Part shown: positions 8,916 through 17,295 of the stretch, in pieces
Layout of the letters: each line of letters begins with the position of its first letter
Numbering within the stretch: position 1 is the first letter of the stretch
Origin: Extibacter muris
Lineage (GTDB): Bacteria; Bacillota; Clostridia; Lachnospirales; Lachnospiraceae
Length of the DNA stretch: 64,000 nt
Assembly: GCF_004345005.1 (NCBI RefSeq)
Contig: NZ_SMMX01000001.1
Location: 186,001 to 250,000 of the forward strand
Direction of reading: 5' to 3'
The notes under the pieces: model-generated
The model's database searches: none
Seen by the model: only the letters and a program-made list of their open reading frames with translations
Told to the model about the DNA's origin: nothing
Made by a program: the position numbers and the translations under genes

Positions 8916-9653
8916 ATGCATCATTTTTTTGTGACGCCGTCCCAGGTCAGAGACGGCGATATCTTTGTGGAGGGCCAGGACGTCAACCATCTGAAGAATG
9001 TCCTGCGCATGAAGCCGGGCGAGGCGGTGGCCGTAAGCGACGGTGATAACCGGAAATACGTATGTACCGTGGAGCGGTATGAGGAGGGGGCGGCTGTCTT
9101 GCGGATTTGTGAGGAGCAGGAGGCAGACACGGAACTGCCGTCCAGAATCTGCCTGTTCCAAGGGCTGCCGAAGCAGGACAAGATGGAGCTGATCGTACAG
9201 AAGGCCACAGAGCTCGGCGTCTCGGAGGTCGTGCCTGTCGTGACGAGGCGTTCCGTAGTGAAGCTGGATGAGAAGAAGGCCGGGAAGAAGACGCAGCGGT
9301 GGCAGAGCATTGCCGAGAGCGCTTCCAAGCAGGCCGGGCGCGGGTATATACCGAAGGTCGCCCAGGTGGCTGGCTTCAAAGAGGCACTTTTGCAGGCATC
9401 CGGCCTGGATGTACTGCTCATACCTTATGAACTGGCGGAGGACATGCGGGAGACGAAGAAGGTTATAGCTTCAATCGTCCCCGGACAGTCTGTCGGCGTG
9501 TTCATCGGACCGGAGGGCGGATTTGAGCGGGAGGAGGTCGAGGCGGCCATAGAGGCAGGAGCCAGGCCGATTACGCTCGGAAGGCGGATCTTAAGGACAG
9601 AGACGGCAGGGTTAACAACTTTGTCTGTACTCATGTTCCATCTTGAGGGGTAA
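8916..9653 (+). CDS. rsmE: 16S rRNA (uracil1498-N3)-methyltransferase
   Basis: The 245-residue product begins MHHFFVTP, the usual RsmE start; the open frame extends upstream into prmA, but AGGAGAAGTAGG positions this ATG. It shows the N-terminal PUA-like domain and the C-terminal SPOUT knot, with GPEGGF near residue 195 and TLGRRILRTETA near the end forming the SAM-binding trefoil. It methylates U1498 of 16S rRNA in assembled 30S subunits. Direct coupling to prmA places both in one ribosome-modification transcript. Confidence 0.95.
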   Translation: MHHFFVTPSQVRDGDIFVEGQDVNHLKNVLRMKPGEAVAVSDGDNRKYVCTVERYEEGAAVLRICEEQEADTELPSRICLFQGLPKQDKMELIVQKATELGVSEVVPVVTRRSVVKLDEKKAGKKTQRWQSIAESASKQAGRGYIPKVAQVAGFKEALLQASGLDVLLIPYELAEDMRETKKVIASIVPGQSVGVFIGPEGGFEREEVEAAIEAGARPITLGRRILRTETAGLTTLSVLMFHLEG

Positions 9654-9696
9654 TGACATAATCTATTATTGAGAATAAAAAGCAGGAAGTGGAATT

Positions 9697-10857
9697 ATGA
9701 GAGAAATATATTTGGACAATTCTGCAACTACGAAAGCTTATGAATGCGTGGGGGACCTTGTACGCAAGGTGATGTGCGATGACTATGGCAATCCATCCTC
9801 CATGCATGCGAAAGGTGTGGAAGCAGAGAAGTATATAAAGCAGGCCAAGGAAAGACTGGCGAAGCTGTGGAAAGTTCAGGAAAAGGAGATATTCTTCACA
9901 TCCGGCGGGACAGAGAGCGACAACCTGGCGCTTATAGGCGCCGCGAGAGCGAACAGCCGGGCGGGGAAGCATCTGATTACCTCATCCATAGAACATCCGG
10001 CCATTATCAATACAATGCGTTTCCTTGAAGAAGAGGAAGGGTTCCGGGTGACGTTTCTGCCGGTTGACAAGTATGGAAGAATCCGCCTGGACGCTCTGAA
10101 GGAAGCTTTGTGCGATGAGACGATTCTCGTGTCGGTCATGTATGTCAACAATGAAGTCGGGTCCGTACAGCCGATTGATGATGCTGCAAGCATCGTCAAG
10201 GCGTATAACCGCAACATACTGTTCCATGTGGACGCGGTGCAGGGCTTCGGCAAGTACCGTATATACCCGAAGCGCATGAAAGTGGATATGTGTTCTATCA
10301 GCGGGCACAAGATACATGGCCCGAAGGGGACCGGGGCGCTCTATATCGGGGAGCAGGTGAAGATAAAGCCTGTCATATATGGCGGAGAGCAGCAGAAGAA
10401 CATCCGCTCCGGAACGGAGAATGTGCCTGGAATAGCTGGCCTTGGGCTGGCAGCCGAGACAATTTATACGAATCTCGACGAGAAAGTGGCGTCGATGCGC
10501 AACCTGAAGGCACACTTCATCGATGGGGTCCGCAAGATTGACAATACGACGATCCACGGACTGTATGACGAGATATCCGCGCCCCATATCATCAGTGTCG
10601 GGTTTGCCGGAGTCCGCAGCGAAGTGCTGCTGCACGCGCTGGAAGAAAAGGGGATATACGTGTCATCCGGTTCCGCATGTTCTTCCAACCACCCAGGAAT
10701 CAGCGGGGTGCTCAAAGGCATCGGGGCAGAACAGGAGTATCTGGACGCCACGCTCAGATTCAGCATGTCCGAGTTCACGACAGAAGAAGAGATTGACTAT
10801 ACGCTGGACACACTATATAATGTAGTACCAATGCTAAGGAAATATGTCAGACAATAA
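9697..10857 (+). CDS. Cysteine desulfurase (NifS/IscS family), probable ThiI partner
   Basis: The 386-residue PLP enzyme has the class V aminotransferase pattern: DNSATT at the N-terminus, PLP-binding Lys205 in SISGHKIHGPKG, the TSGGTESDN loop (68-76) and the persulfide Cys328 in SSGSACSSNHPG. It removes sulfur from cysteine to form an enzyme persulfide. The next gene is thiI without a rhodanese domain, the same pairing as in Bacillus, so this enzyme probably feeds tRNA 4-thiouridine and possibly thiamine synthesis instead of general Fe-S assembly. No iscU is adjacent. A palindromic repeat separates it from thiI. Confidence 0.93.
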   Translation: MREIYLDNSATTKAYECVGDLVRKVMCDDYGNPSSMHAKGVEAEKYIKQAKERLAKLWKVQEKEIFFTSGGTESDNLALIGAARANSRAGKHLITSSIEHPAIINTMRFLEEEEGFRVTFLPVDKYGRIRLDALKEALCDETILVSVMYVNNEVGSVQPIDDAASIVKAYNRNILFHVDAVQGFGKYRIYPKRMKVDMCSISGHKIHGPKGTGALYIGEQVKIKPVIYGGEQQKNIRSGTENVPGIAGLGLAAETIYTNLDEKVASMRNLKAHFIDGVRKIDNTTIHGLYDEISAPHIISVGFAGVRSEVLLHALEEKGIYVSSGSACSSNHPGISGVLKGIGAEQEYLDATLRFSMSEFTTEEEIDYTLDTLYNVVPMLRKYVRQ

Positions 10858-10867
10858 CGAAAAATAT

Positions 10868-10911
10868 GAAAGGGGTCAGACCCCTGCGCAGCCAGGGGTC
10901 TGACCCCTTTC
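10868..10911. repeat. GGGGTCAGACCCC palindromic repeat, copy 1
   Basis: Two perfect 18-base inverted arms (10868-10885 and 10894-10911) flank the 8-base spacer GCGCAGCC. Each arm contains GGGGTCAGACCCC, which is itself a palindrome around one base, so the site can fold as one long or two short hairpins. Arms identical to these recur at 20555-20598. The form resembles REP-like elements moved by REP-associated tyrosine transposases; no such transposase is in the window. Confidence 0.85.
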
Positions 10912-10939
10912 GAAATTTAGAGAGGATTCAGAAAATACG

Positions 10940-12121
10940 ATGAGATTTCATACATTTTTGTTAAAATACGGAGAAATTGGAATTAAGGGAAAAAACCGGT
11001 ATTTATTTGAGGATGCCCTTGTGCGGCAGGTACGGTATGCCCTGCGTGATGTGGATGGCGAGTTCTATGTACACAAGTCCCAGGCGAGGATTTATGTGGA
11101 CTGCGAAGGCGAGTATGACTATGAGGAGACGGTGGAGCATTTGAAACGGGTGTTCGGCATCGTCGGCATCTGCCCGGTCGTGCGTATGGAGGACAAGGGC
11201 TTTGACGAGCTGAAGAAGGATGTGGTTGCGTATATGGACGAGCTGTATCCGGACAAGAAGATGACGTTCAAGGTGGAGGCGAGACGGGCCAGAAAGACTT
11301 ATCCAAGGACGTCCATGGAGATCAACTGTGACATCGGGGAGGCGGTTCTGGAGGCGTTTCCTGATATCCGCGTGGATGTGCATCATCCGGATGTGATGCT
11401 CAACATCGAGGTACGGGATTCTATCTATGTATATTCCAGGATCATACCGGGGCCGGGCGGAATGCCGGTAGGGACGAACGGGAAGGCGATGCTGCTTCTC
11501 TCCGGAGGTATCGACAGTCCGGTGGCGGGCTATATGATATCGAAACGGGGCGTCGGTATTGAGGCTACCTATTTCCACGCGCCACCGTACACGAGCGAGC
11601 GCGCGAAACAGAAGGTCATAGATCTGGCGAAGATCGTATCCAGATATGCAGGACCGGTGAAGCTTCATGTCGTGAACTTTACAGATATCCAGCTCTATAT
11701 CTATGACCAGTGCCCCCACGATGAGCTGACGATAATCATGAGGCGGTATATGATGCGGATTGCAGAACATTTTGCACGGAAGGACGGATGCCTCGGCCTG
11801 ATTACCGGGGAGAGCATCGGGCAGGTGGCCAGCCAGACGATGCAGAGTCTTGCAGCTACGAATGATGTATGTACGCTTCCGGTCTACCGGCCGGTCATCG
11901 GGTTCGACAAGCAGGAGATTGTAGACATTGCGGAAAGAATTGATACATTTGAGACGTCCATACAGCCTTTTGAGGACTGCTGCACAATCTTCGTAGCCAA
12001 GCATCCGGTGACAAAGCCCAATGTAGAGGTGATCCGGCGGTCTGAAGAAAAGCTGTCTGAAAAAATAGATGAGCTTGTAGACAGAGCGCTGGAGACGGTG
12101 GAAGTTATCGAAGTGAAATAA
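10940..12121 (+). CDS. thiI: tRNA 4-thiouridine synthase ThiI (no rhodanese domain)
   Basis: The 393-residue protein has an N-terminal ferredoxin-like domain, a THUMP domain (about 60-165) and the PP-loop ATPase motif SGGIDS at 188-193. It ends after the PP-loop domain, so the C-terminal rhodanese domain of enterobacterial ThiI is missing, as in Bacillus, where sulfur is passed directly from a dedicated cysteine desulfurase. The adjacent desulfurase gene fits that role. ThiI adenylates U8 of tRNA and inserts sulfur. Start MRFHTFLLKYGEI is typical. Confidence 0.95.
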   Translation: MRFHTFLLKYGEIGIKGKNRYLFEDALVRQVRYALRDVDGEFYVHKSQARIYVDCEGEYDYEETVEHLKRVFGIVGICPVVRMEDKGFDELKKDVVAYMDELYPDKKMTFKVEARRARKTYPRTSMEINCDIGEAVLEAFPDIRVDVHHPDVMLNIEVRDSIYVYSRIIPGPGGMPVGTNGKAMLLLSGGIDSPVAGYMISKRGVGIEATYFHAPPYTSERAKQKVIDLAKIVSRYAGPVKLHVVNFTDIQLYIYDQCPHDELTIIMRRYMMRIAEHFARKDGCLGLITGESIGQVASQTMQSLAATNDVCTLPVYRPVIGFDKQEIVDIAERIDTFETSIQPFEDCCTIFVAKHPVTKPNVEVIRRSEEKLSEKIDELVDRALETVEVIEVK

Positions 12122-12234
12122 ATGTGATAGAACGACGAAAGTGCCAAGGCACGTTCGTCCGCATGCGGCGGTCTGCAATAGCGACATCATTTACGTCCGC
12201 CGAAGTGGGCTGCCACGGAGGGATCCCTATGTAT

Positions 12235-12270
12235 GAAAAAAGCCTGCACCGCTTCTATGAGCGGGCAGGC
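12235..12270 (-). terminator. Terminator of the HPr-like gene
   Basis: Reading the minus strand, GCCTGC (12270-12265) pairs with GCAGGC (12247-12242) around an inner AGCG/CGCT stem, followed by a run of seven T (12241-12235). It lies 28 bases beyond the stop of the HPr-like gene. The remaining 110 bases back to thiI hold nothing I recognise. Confidence 0.75.
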
Positions 12271-12297
12271 ACATTGATTACTCTATGTTTTTATAAT

Positions 12298-12531
12298 TTA
12301 GTCTACGATATATGGTTTCAGGATTTCTAAAACGGTATCTACATCGTTATCTGCATGGATGTTCAGGTCGATCGGCTTTGATAGATCGAGGCTGAAGATT
12401 CCCATGATTGACTTTGCATCGATGACATACCTTCCGGATACTAAATCAAAATCATAATCAAATTTGGTGATTTCATTTACAAAAGACTTTACTTTGTCGA
12501 TTGAATTTAAAGAGATCTGAACTGTTTTCAT
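12298..12531 (-). CDS. HPr-like protein lacking the phosphorylatable histidine
   Basis: The 77-residue product has the length and the SGRYVIDAKSIMGIFSLDLSKPI pattern (in pieces: a G-K/R-x-x-D-A-K-S-I-M-G-I-F-S-L-D core near residues 32-50) of HPr/Crh proteins around their Ser46 region. The N-terminal active-site segment HARPA is not there: the equivalent stretch reads LNSIDKVKSF, with no His. It therefore cannot act as an ordinary PTS phosphocarrier, but the Ser in AKSIMG could still be a kinase target as in Crh. It stands alone with its own promoter and terminator. A regulatory role is inference. Confidence 0.75.
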   Translation of the reverse strand: MKTVQISLNSIDKVKSFVNEITKFDYDFDLVSGRYVIDAKSIMGIFSLDLSKPIDLNIHADNDVDTVLEILKPYIVD

Positions 12532-12573
12532 TGGACGTAACCCTCCTTGGCTTTCTTTACATGTTCTATAAAC

Positions 12574-12602
12574 ATCTTAAGAGTACAAGGTATAAAAGTC
12601 AA
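12574..12602 (-). promoter_or_regulatory. Promoter of the HPr-like gene
   Basis: On the minus strand, TTGACT (12602-12597) and TAAGAT (12579-12574) are 17 bases apart, upstream of an AGGAGG site and the ATG at 12531. Confidence 0.65.
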
Positions 12603-12728
12603 GGAACAAACTGCCAAAGAAATTGGAAAAAATTCGTTAAAAGTTACAACAATTTGTATACTCTGCGCCGGCGCAGGACAAGTGCGCTTCTGCCGGCCGA
12701 GGGCATCAAAAGGAGTAGGAGAATCCGT

Positions 12729-14012
12729 ATGAAAAAAGTAGCGCTGCATAATCTGGGATGCAAAGTCAATGCCTATGAGACAGAGGCGATGCAGGAACTT
12801 CTTGCGCGGCACGGATACGAGATAGTGCCGTTTGAAGAGGGGGCAGATATATACATTATCAATACATGTACCGTCACCAATATGGCTGACCGCAAATCAA
12901 GGCAGATGCTCCACCGGGCAAGGAAGATGAATCCGGATGCAGTTGTCGTGGCCGCGGGGTGCTACGTGCAGGCCCGGGGCGAGGAAGCGGACGACTGTAT
13001 CGATGTCGTGATAGGAAATAACCGCAAAAAGGATCTGATACAGATTCTGAAGGAATACGAAGAAGGCAGATGGGAGACAGGAGAAGGCCTAGTGGACATC
13101 AGCCACACCGATGAGTATGAGAATCTGAACCTAAGCAGGACTGCGGAACATACGAGGGCTTACATCAAAGTACAGGATGGGTGCAACCAGTTCTGTTCTT
13201 ACTGTATCATACCATACGCGAGAGGACGTGTCAGGAGCAGAAAGCGGGATAGCGTGCTGGCAGAAGTGAAGAGACTTGCAGAAAGCGGCTATAAAGAGGT
13301 GGTGCTTACCGGGATACATCTCAGCTCCTATGGAGTGGACACGGGAGATACGCTCCTGGCGCTGATCGAGGCTGTACATGAGACGGAGGGGCTCAGGCGT
13401 ATACGGCTTGGCTCCCTGGAACCGAGGATTATAACCGAGGAGCTTGTCCAGGCACTTGCCGGGCTTCCAAAATTCTGCCCTCACTTCCACCTGTCGCTGC
13501 AGAGCGGCTGCAATGACACGCTGAGGCGCATGAACCGCCGCTACACGGCAGAAGAGTATTATGAGAAATGTGCAATGCTTCGGAATTATTTCCATCATCC
13601 TGCACTGACGACGGATGTGATCGTCGGCTTTCCGGGCGAGACGGATGCAGAGTTTGAAGCGTCCAGGGCTTTCATCGACAAGGTGGATTTCTACGAGACA
13701 CATGTATTCAAGTATTCCAGAAGGGAAGGAACGAAGGCTGCTGCTATGGAGAACCAGGTGCCGGATGAGGTAAAGGCGGCACGGAGCAGCGTACTGCTCG
13801 AACTGAGCCGCAGAAAACAGGCAGCCTATGAAGAAAAGCTCATTGGAACGACGGCAGAAGTGCTGGTGGAAGAGACTGTCATGCGCGGTGGAGAGCTTTA
13901 TGTGACGGGACATACGAAGGAATATGTCAAAATTGGACGAAAAGGGTCAGAAAATCTTACGAATAAGGTCATAAATGTAGAAATTGAGAGCCCTTTGCAA
14001 ATAATTCATTGA
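12729..14012 (+). CDS. mtaB: tRNA (N6-threonylcarbamoyladenosine37-C2)-methylthiotransferase
   Basis: Start ATG 12729 (MKKVALHNLGCKVN) is preferred over the longer open frame because AGGAG precedes it and MtaB proteins start so. The 427-residue enzyme has the N-terminal UPF0004 cluster cysteines C11, C47 and C78, the radical-SAM triad CNQFCSYC (C152, C156, C159) and a C-terminal TRAM-like region. GCKVN near the start distinguishes MtaB from MiaB. It converts t6A to ms2t6A at position 37 of tRNAs reading ANN codons, using two 4Fe-4S clusters, and is oxygen sensitive. Confidence 0.94.
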   Translation: MKKVALHNLGCKVNAYETEAMQELLARHGYEIVPFEEGADIYIINTCTVTNMADRKSRQMLHRARKMNPDAVVVAAGCYVQARGEEADDCIDVVIGNNRKKDLIQILKEYEEGRWETGEGLVDISHTDEYENLNLSRTAEHTRAYIKVQDGCNQFCSYCIIPYARGRVRSRKRDSVLAEVKRLAESGYKEVVLTGIHLSSYGVDTGDTLLALIEAVHETEGLRRIRLGSLEPRIITEELVQALAGLPKFCPHFHLSLQSGCNDTLRRMNRRYTAEEYYEKCAMLRNYFHHPALTTDVIVGFPGETDAEFEASRAFIDKVDFYETHVFKYSRREGTKAAAMENQVPDEVKAARSSVLLELSRRKQAAYEEKLIGTTAEVLVEETVMRGGELYVTGHTKEYVKIGRKGSENLTNKVINVEIESPLQIIH

Positions 14013-14069
14013 ATTTTCGGGTGCTATGGTTTAGAATGAAATAGAAGTATTTTTGGAGGACGTGAGTAT

Positions 14070-14333
14070 ATGAAGGATTTAAGTAACACCCAGTTTTTTC
14101 AGGTAGAAAGCGGTCCACAGATTCAAGCAAAAGATATTCTTGAGATTGTGTACAAAGCATTAAGTGAAAAAGGTTATAATCCTGTCAATCAGATCGTTGG
14201 ATATATTATGTCAGGAGACCCGACATATATTACAAGCCATAACGGTGCGAGAAGCCTGATTATGAAGATGGAACGGGACGAACTCGTAGAAGAGATGCTT
14301 AAGACGTATATCGAGCACAACGGATGGGTATAA
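14070..14333 (+). CDS. ireB: IreB-family regulatory protein (UPF0297)
   Basis: The 87-residue product ([10 protein letters not shown]...) is typical in length and sequence of the IreB/YrzL family, with the [14 protein letters not shown] and YIEHNGWV blocks. In Enterococcus IreB is phosphorylated by the IreK kinase and affects cephalosporin resistance; no such kinase is in the window. It is the first gene of the conserved ireB-ruvX-DUF1292 cassette and its stop overlaps the ruvX start. Confidence 0.93.
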   Translation: MKDLSNTQFFQVESGPQIQAKDILEIVYKALSEKGYNPVNQIVGYIMSGDPTYITSHNGARSLIMKMERDELVEEMLKTYIEHNGWV

Positions 14334-14770
14334 TGTCTATGAGAATTATGGGACTGGATTACGGCGAGAAGACTGTCGGCGTGGCTGTCAGCGACCCCTT
14401 GGGGCTTACGGCCCAGGGTATTGAGACGATTTTTCGCAAGGAAGAGAACAAGCTGCGCAGGACATGTGCCCGGATAGAGGAGCTTATCCGAGAGTATGAA
14501 GTGGAGCGTATCGTGCTTGGGCTTCCGAAGCATATGAATAATGATATTGGAAAACGTGCGGAACAGTCATTGAAGTTTGGTGAGATGCTTAAAAAGCGGA
14601 CCGGCCTTGAGGTCGTGATGTGGGATGAGCGTCTGACTACGGTAGAAGCGGAACGGACTTTAATTGAAAATAAGGTAAGACGTGAGGACCGCAAGAAGTA
14701 TATCGATAAGATTGCGGCTGTTTTTATATTGCAGGGATATCTGGATTCCATATATGTGGGACAAGAATAG
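14333..14770 (+). CDS. ruvX: RuvX/YqgF-type Holliday junction resolvase / pre-16S rRNA nuclease
   Basis: From ATG 14333, which overlaps the ireB stop (TAATG), the product has 145 residues; ATG 14339 is equally plausible. RNase H-like fold motifs are [18 protein letters not shown] at the start, LPKHMNN in the middle and WDERLTT near residue 98. The family processes the 5' end of 16S rRNA in E. coli and is often annotated as a putative Holliday junction resolvase. The cassette context ireB-ruvX-DUF1292 is conserved across Firmicutes. Confidence 0.93.
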   Translation: MSMRIMGLDYGEKTVGVAVSDPLGLTAQGIETIFRKEENKLRRTCARIEELIREYEVERIVLGLPKHMNNDIGKRAEQSLKFGEMLKKRTGLEVVMWDERLTTVEAERTLIENKVRREDRKKYIDKIAAVFILQGYLDSIYVGQE

Positions 14771-14788
14771 TCTGTGTGAGGTGTTTTT

Positions 14789-15049
14789 ATGGAGAAAATC
14801 AAGTTCATGTCTGAAGAAATGCAGGAAGAAGCAGAATTTTTTGTGCTGGAACAGACAAAAGTCAATGGAGTTTCATACATTCTTGTGACTGATTCGGAAG
14901 AAGATGATGCAGAATGTCTGATATTAAAAGATACATCAGAGGAAGACGGTTCAGACAGCATCTATGAAATCGTAGAAGATGATGTGGAGATTGGCGCTGT
15001 ATCAAAAGTGTTTGAGGAGCTGCTGGAAGATGTTGTTATTGAAAGGTAG
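14789..15049 (+). CDS. DUF1292 protein (YrzB-like)
   Basis: The 86-residue acidic protein matches the DUF1292 family that follows ruvX in Bacillus and clostridia. Visible features are a strongly acidic middle (EEDDAECLILKD) and FEELLEDV near the end. The family has no established function. RBS is weak; the gene begins 18 bases after ruvX and ends 6 bases before fur, so it is probably co-transcribed with both. Confidence 0.88.
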   Translation: MEKIKFMSEEMQEEAEFFVLEQTKVNGVSYILVTDSEEDDAECLILKDTSEEDGSDSIYEIVEDDVEIGAVSKVFEELLEDVVIER

Positions 15050-15055
15050 TATACT

Positions 15056-15535
15056 ATGTCAGTCAGTCAAGAAAAATTTAAGGAATTACTGAAAGAAAAG
15101 GGTCTTAAGGTAACCAATCAAAGGTTGCTTGTATTAGAGGTGCTCGCAGAACATCGTGATAAACACATGGCTGCGGAAGACATTTACGAACTGGTGAAGG
15201 AAGACTATCCTGATATAGGATTGGCGACTATTTACCGGACAGTGCAGTTGTTGCTGGAAATGCAATTGGTGGATCGTATCAATCTGGATGATGGATGTGC
15301 GCGTTATGAAATTGGCGAGCTTTTTCTCGGGGAAGCCAAACATCACCATCATCACCTGATATGCAAGACTTGTGGAAAGGTACTGCCCTTCAAAGATGAC
15401 CTCCTGGAAGAACTGGAGGGCCATATAGAAGAGGCGACGGGATTTCACGTGTTAGACCACGAATTAAAGTTCTATGGACAATGCAAAGAATGCCTGGATA
15501 GGCAAGATAGTACGGAAAAGCACGTGGAGGTGTAA
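15056..15535 (+). CDS. Fur-family metalloregulator
   Basis: The 159-residue protein has the Fur winged-helix (residues about 10-85, with GLATIYRTVQLL as recognition helix) and a C-terminal dimer domain with a His run (96-100), C103-x-x-C106 (structural zinc pair) and a second pair C143-x-x-C146. Whether it senses Fe, Mn/peroxide (PerR) or Zn cannot be told from sequence alone. It starts 6 bases after DUF1292 and two bases before the RNase J gene. A palindrome that could be a target lies at 53480-53502. Confidence 0.9.
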   Translation: MSVSQEKFKELLKEKGLKVTNQRLLVLEVLAEHRDKHMAAEDIYELVKEDYPDIGLATIYRTVQLLLEMQLVDRINLDDGCARYEIGELFLGEAKHHHHHLICKTCGKVLPFKDDLLEELEGHIEEATGFHVLDHELKFYGQCKECLDRQDSTEKHVEV

Positions 15536-15537
15536 AT

Positions 15538-17205
15538 TTGAAAAAAGAAAACAATGGAAAACTGCGTATCATTCCACTCGGAGGATTGGAAAAGATTGGA
15601 ATGAACATTACTGCCTTTGAGTATGAAGACAGTATTATTGTCGTGGACTGCGGTCTGGCATTCCCGGAGGATGACATGCTCGGAATCGATCTCGTCATCC
15701 CGGATGTCACTTATCTGAAAGACAATATCCAGAAAGTGAAGGGATTCGTAATCACCCATGGCCATGAGGACCATATCGGTGCGTTGTCTTATGTATTGAA
15801 GGAGATGAATCTTCCGATATATGCGACGAAGCTTACGATGGGGATTATAGAGAAGAAGTTTACAGAGCACAACCTGCTCAGAAGCACGAGAAGAAAAGTG
15901 GTAAAGCACGGACAGTCCATCAACCTTGGACAGTTCAGGATTGAATTTATCAAGACGAACCACAGCATCCAGGATGCGGCGGCTCTGGCGATATACTCAC
16001 CGGCCGGCATCGTGGTGCATACCGGCGATTTTAAGGTGGATTATACGCCAGTGTTCGGCGATGCCATCGACCTGCAGCGGTTTGCGGAGATTGGAAAGAA
16101 AGGCGTGCTGGCGCTCATGTCAGACAGCACGAATGCAGAGCGCCCTGGATTTACCCAGTCTGAGCGCACGGTGGGACATGCCTTTGACCATATATTTGCG
16201 GAGCACCAGAATACGAGGATAATCATAGCCACGTTTGCATCCAATGTAGACCGTGTGCAGCAGATTATCAATTCGGCTTGCAAGTATGACAGGAAGGTCG
16301 TGGTGGAAGGCCGCAGCATGGTCAATATCATCGCTGTCGCCCAGGAGCTAGGCTACTTGAGCGTGCCGGACAAGACGCTCATAGAGATTGACCAGCTTCG
16401 CAACTATCCGCCTGAGAAGACGGTCCTCATCACGACAGGAAGCCAGGGAGAGTCCATGGCGGCACTGTCCAGGATGGCGGCGGACGTGCACAAGAAAGTG
16501 ACGATCATGCCGGGTGATACGGTAATCTTCAGTTCTAATCCGATACCGGGTAATGAGAAGTCCGTATCAAAGGTCATCAATGAGCTGTCCGCTAAAGGTG
16601 CGAACGTCATCTTCCAGGATGCCCATGTATCTGGACATGCCTGCCAGGAAGAGCTGAAACTGATCTATTCGCTCGTAAAACCAAAATATGCAATCCCGGT
16701 GCACGGCGAGTACCGCCATCTGAAAGCAAATGCAGCGATTGCCCAGACGCTCGGCATTCCGAAGGACAACATCTTTATCCTGCAGTCAGGAGAGGTGCTT
16801 GAGCTGAACAGCAAAGAAGCCAAAGTGGCGGATAAGGTCCACACGGGAGAAATCCTCGTGGACGGCCTCGGAGTAGGAGATGTCGGCAACATCGTGCTAC
16901 GGGACAGGCAGCATCTGGCGGAGGATGGTATCCTTATCGTAGTGCTGACACTGGAAAAAGGCAGCAATCAGCTGATGGCCGGACCGGATATCGTATCCCG
17001 CGGCTTCGTGTATGTGCGTGAGTCGGAAAAACTTATGGAAGAAGCGAGAAAAGTAGTTACCAATGCGGTAGAGGACTGCCTGGCACATCAGAAGAACGCA
17101 GACTGGAGCAAGATAAAGCTCGTAATCCGCGACACGATGAATGAATATATCTGGAAGAAAACAAAGAGAAGGCCAATGATACTTCCAATTATAATGGATG
17201 TGTAA
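15538..17205 (+). CDS. Ribonuclease J
   Basis: The start is a TTG at 15538 following GGAGGTG, giving 555 residues beginning MKKENNGKLRIIPLGG. The metallo-beta-lactamase motif HGHEDH is at 74-79, followed by the beta-CASP insert and the RNase J C-terminal domain. RNase J is a 5'-to-3' exonuclease and endonuclease central to mRNA decay and rRNA maturation in Firmicutes. This appears as a single RNase J within the window; J1 versus J2 identity is not clear. The gene starts two bases after the fur stop and is probably its operon partner. Confidence 0.94.
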   Translation: MKKENNGKLRIIPLGGLEKIGMNITAFEYEDSIIVVDCGLAFPEDDMLGIDLVIPDVTYLKDNIQKVKGFVITHGHEDHIGALSYVLKEMNLPIYATKLTMGIIEKKFTEHNLLRSTRRKVVKHGQSINLGQFRIEFIKTNHSIQDAAALAIYSPAGIVVHTGDFKVDYTPVFGDAIDLQRFAEIGKKGVLALMSDSTNAERPGFTQSERTVGHAFDHIFAEHQNTRIIIATFASNVDRVQQIINSACKYDRKVVVEGRSMVNIIAVAQELGYLSVPDKTLIEIDQLRNYPPEKTVLITTGSQGESMAALSRMAADVHKKVTIMPGDTVIFSSNPIPGNEKSVSKVINELSAKGANVIFQDAHVSGHACQEELKLIYSLVKPKYAIPVHGEYRHLKANAAIAQTLGIPKDNIFILQSGEVLELNSKEAKVADKVHTGEILVDGLGVGDVGNIVLRDRQHLAEDGILIVVLTLEKGSNQLMAGPDIVSRGFVYVRESEKLMEEARKVVTNAVEDCLAHQKNADWSKIKLVIRDTMNEYIWKKTKRRPMILPIIMDV

Positions 17206-17213
17206 AGTGCGTT

Positions 17214-17250
17214 TTGGGACGTGATCTTTTTCAAAAGGGTTACGTCCCAA
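17214..17250. repeat. Inverted repeat after RNase J (possible terminator or REP-like element)
   Basis: TTGGGACGT (17214-17222) is repeated inverted as ACGTCCCAA (17242-17250) around a 19-base loop with CTTTTTC. No T-run follows the stem on the plus strand, so it is not a classic intrinsic terminator; it may be a palindromic intergenic repeat or an RNA-end-stabilising hairpin. Confidence 0.55.
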
Positions 17251-17295
17251 ATTGAACTTTGTGGTGTACCAAAATGGATGAAGGGGTGTACCTGA

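Noticed and set aside
11003-12190. 395-codon minus-strand open frame opposite thiI
   Set aside because: thiI is unambiguous on the plus strand; the antisense product has no recognisable domain and arises from codon bias.
12501-12728. Longer N-terminus for MtaB reaching over the HPr-like gene
   Set aside because: It overlaps the divergent promoter region and lacks an RBS; MtaB proteins start at the MKKVALHNLGCKVN block.
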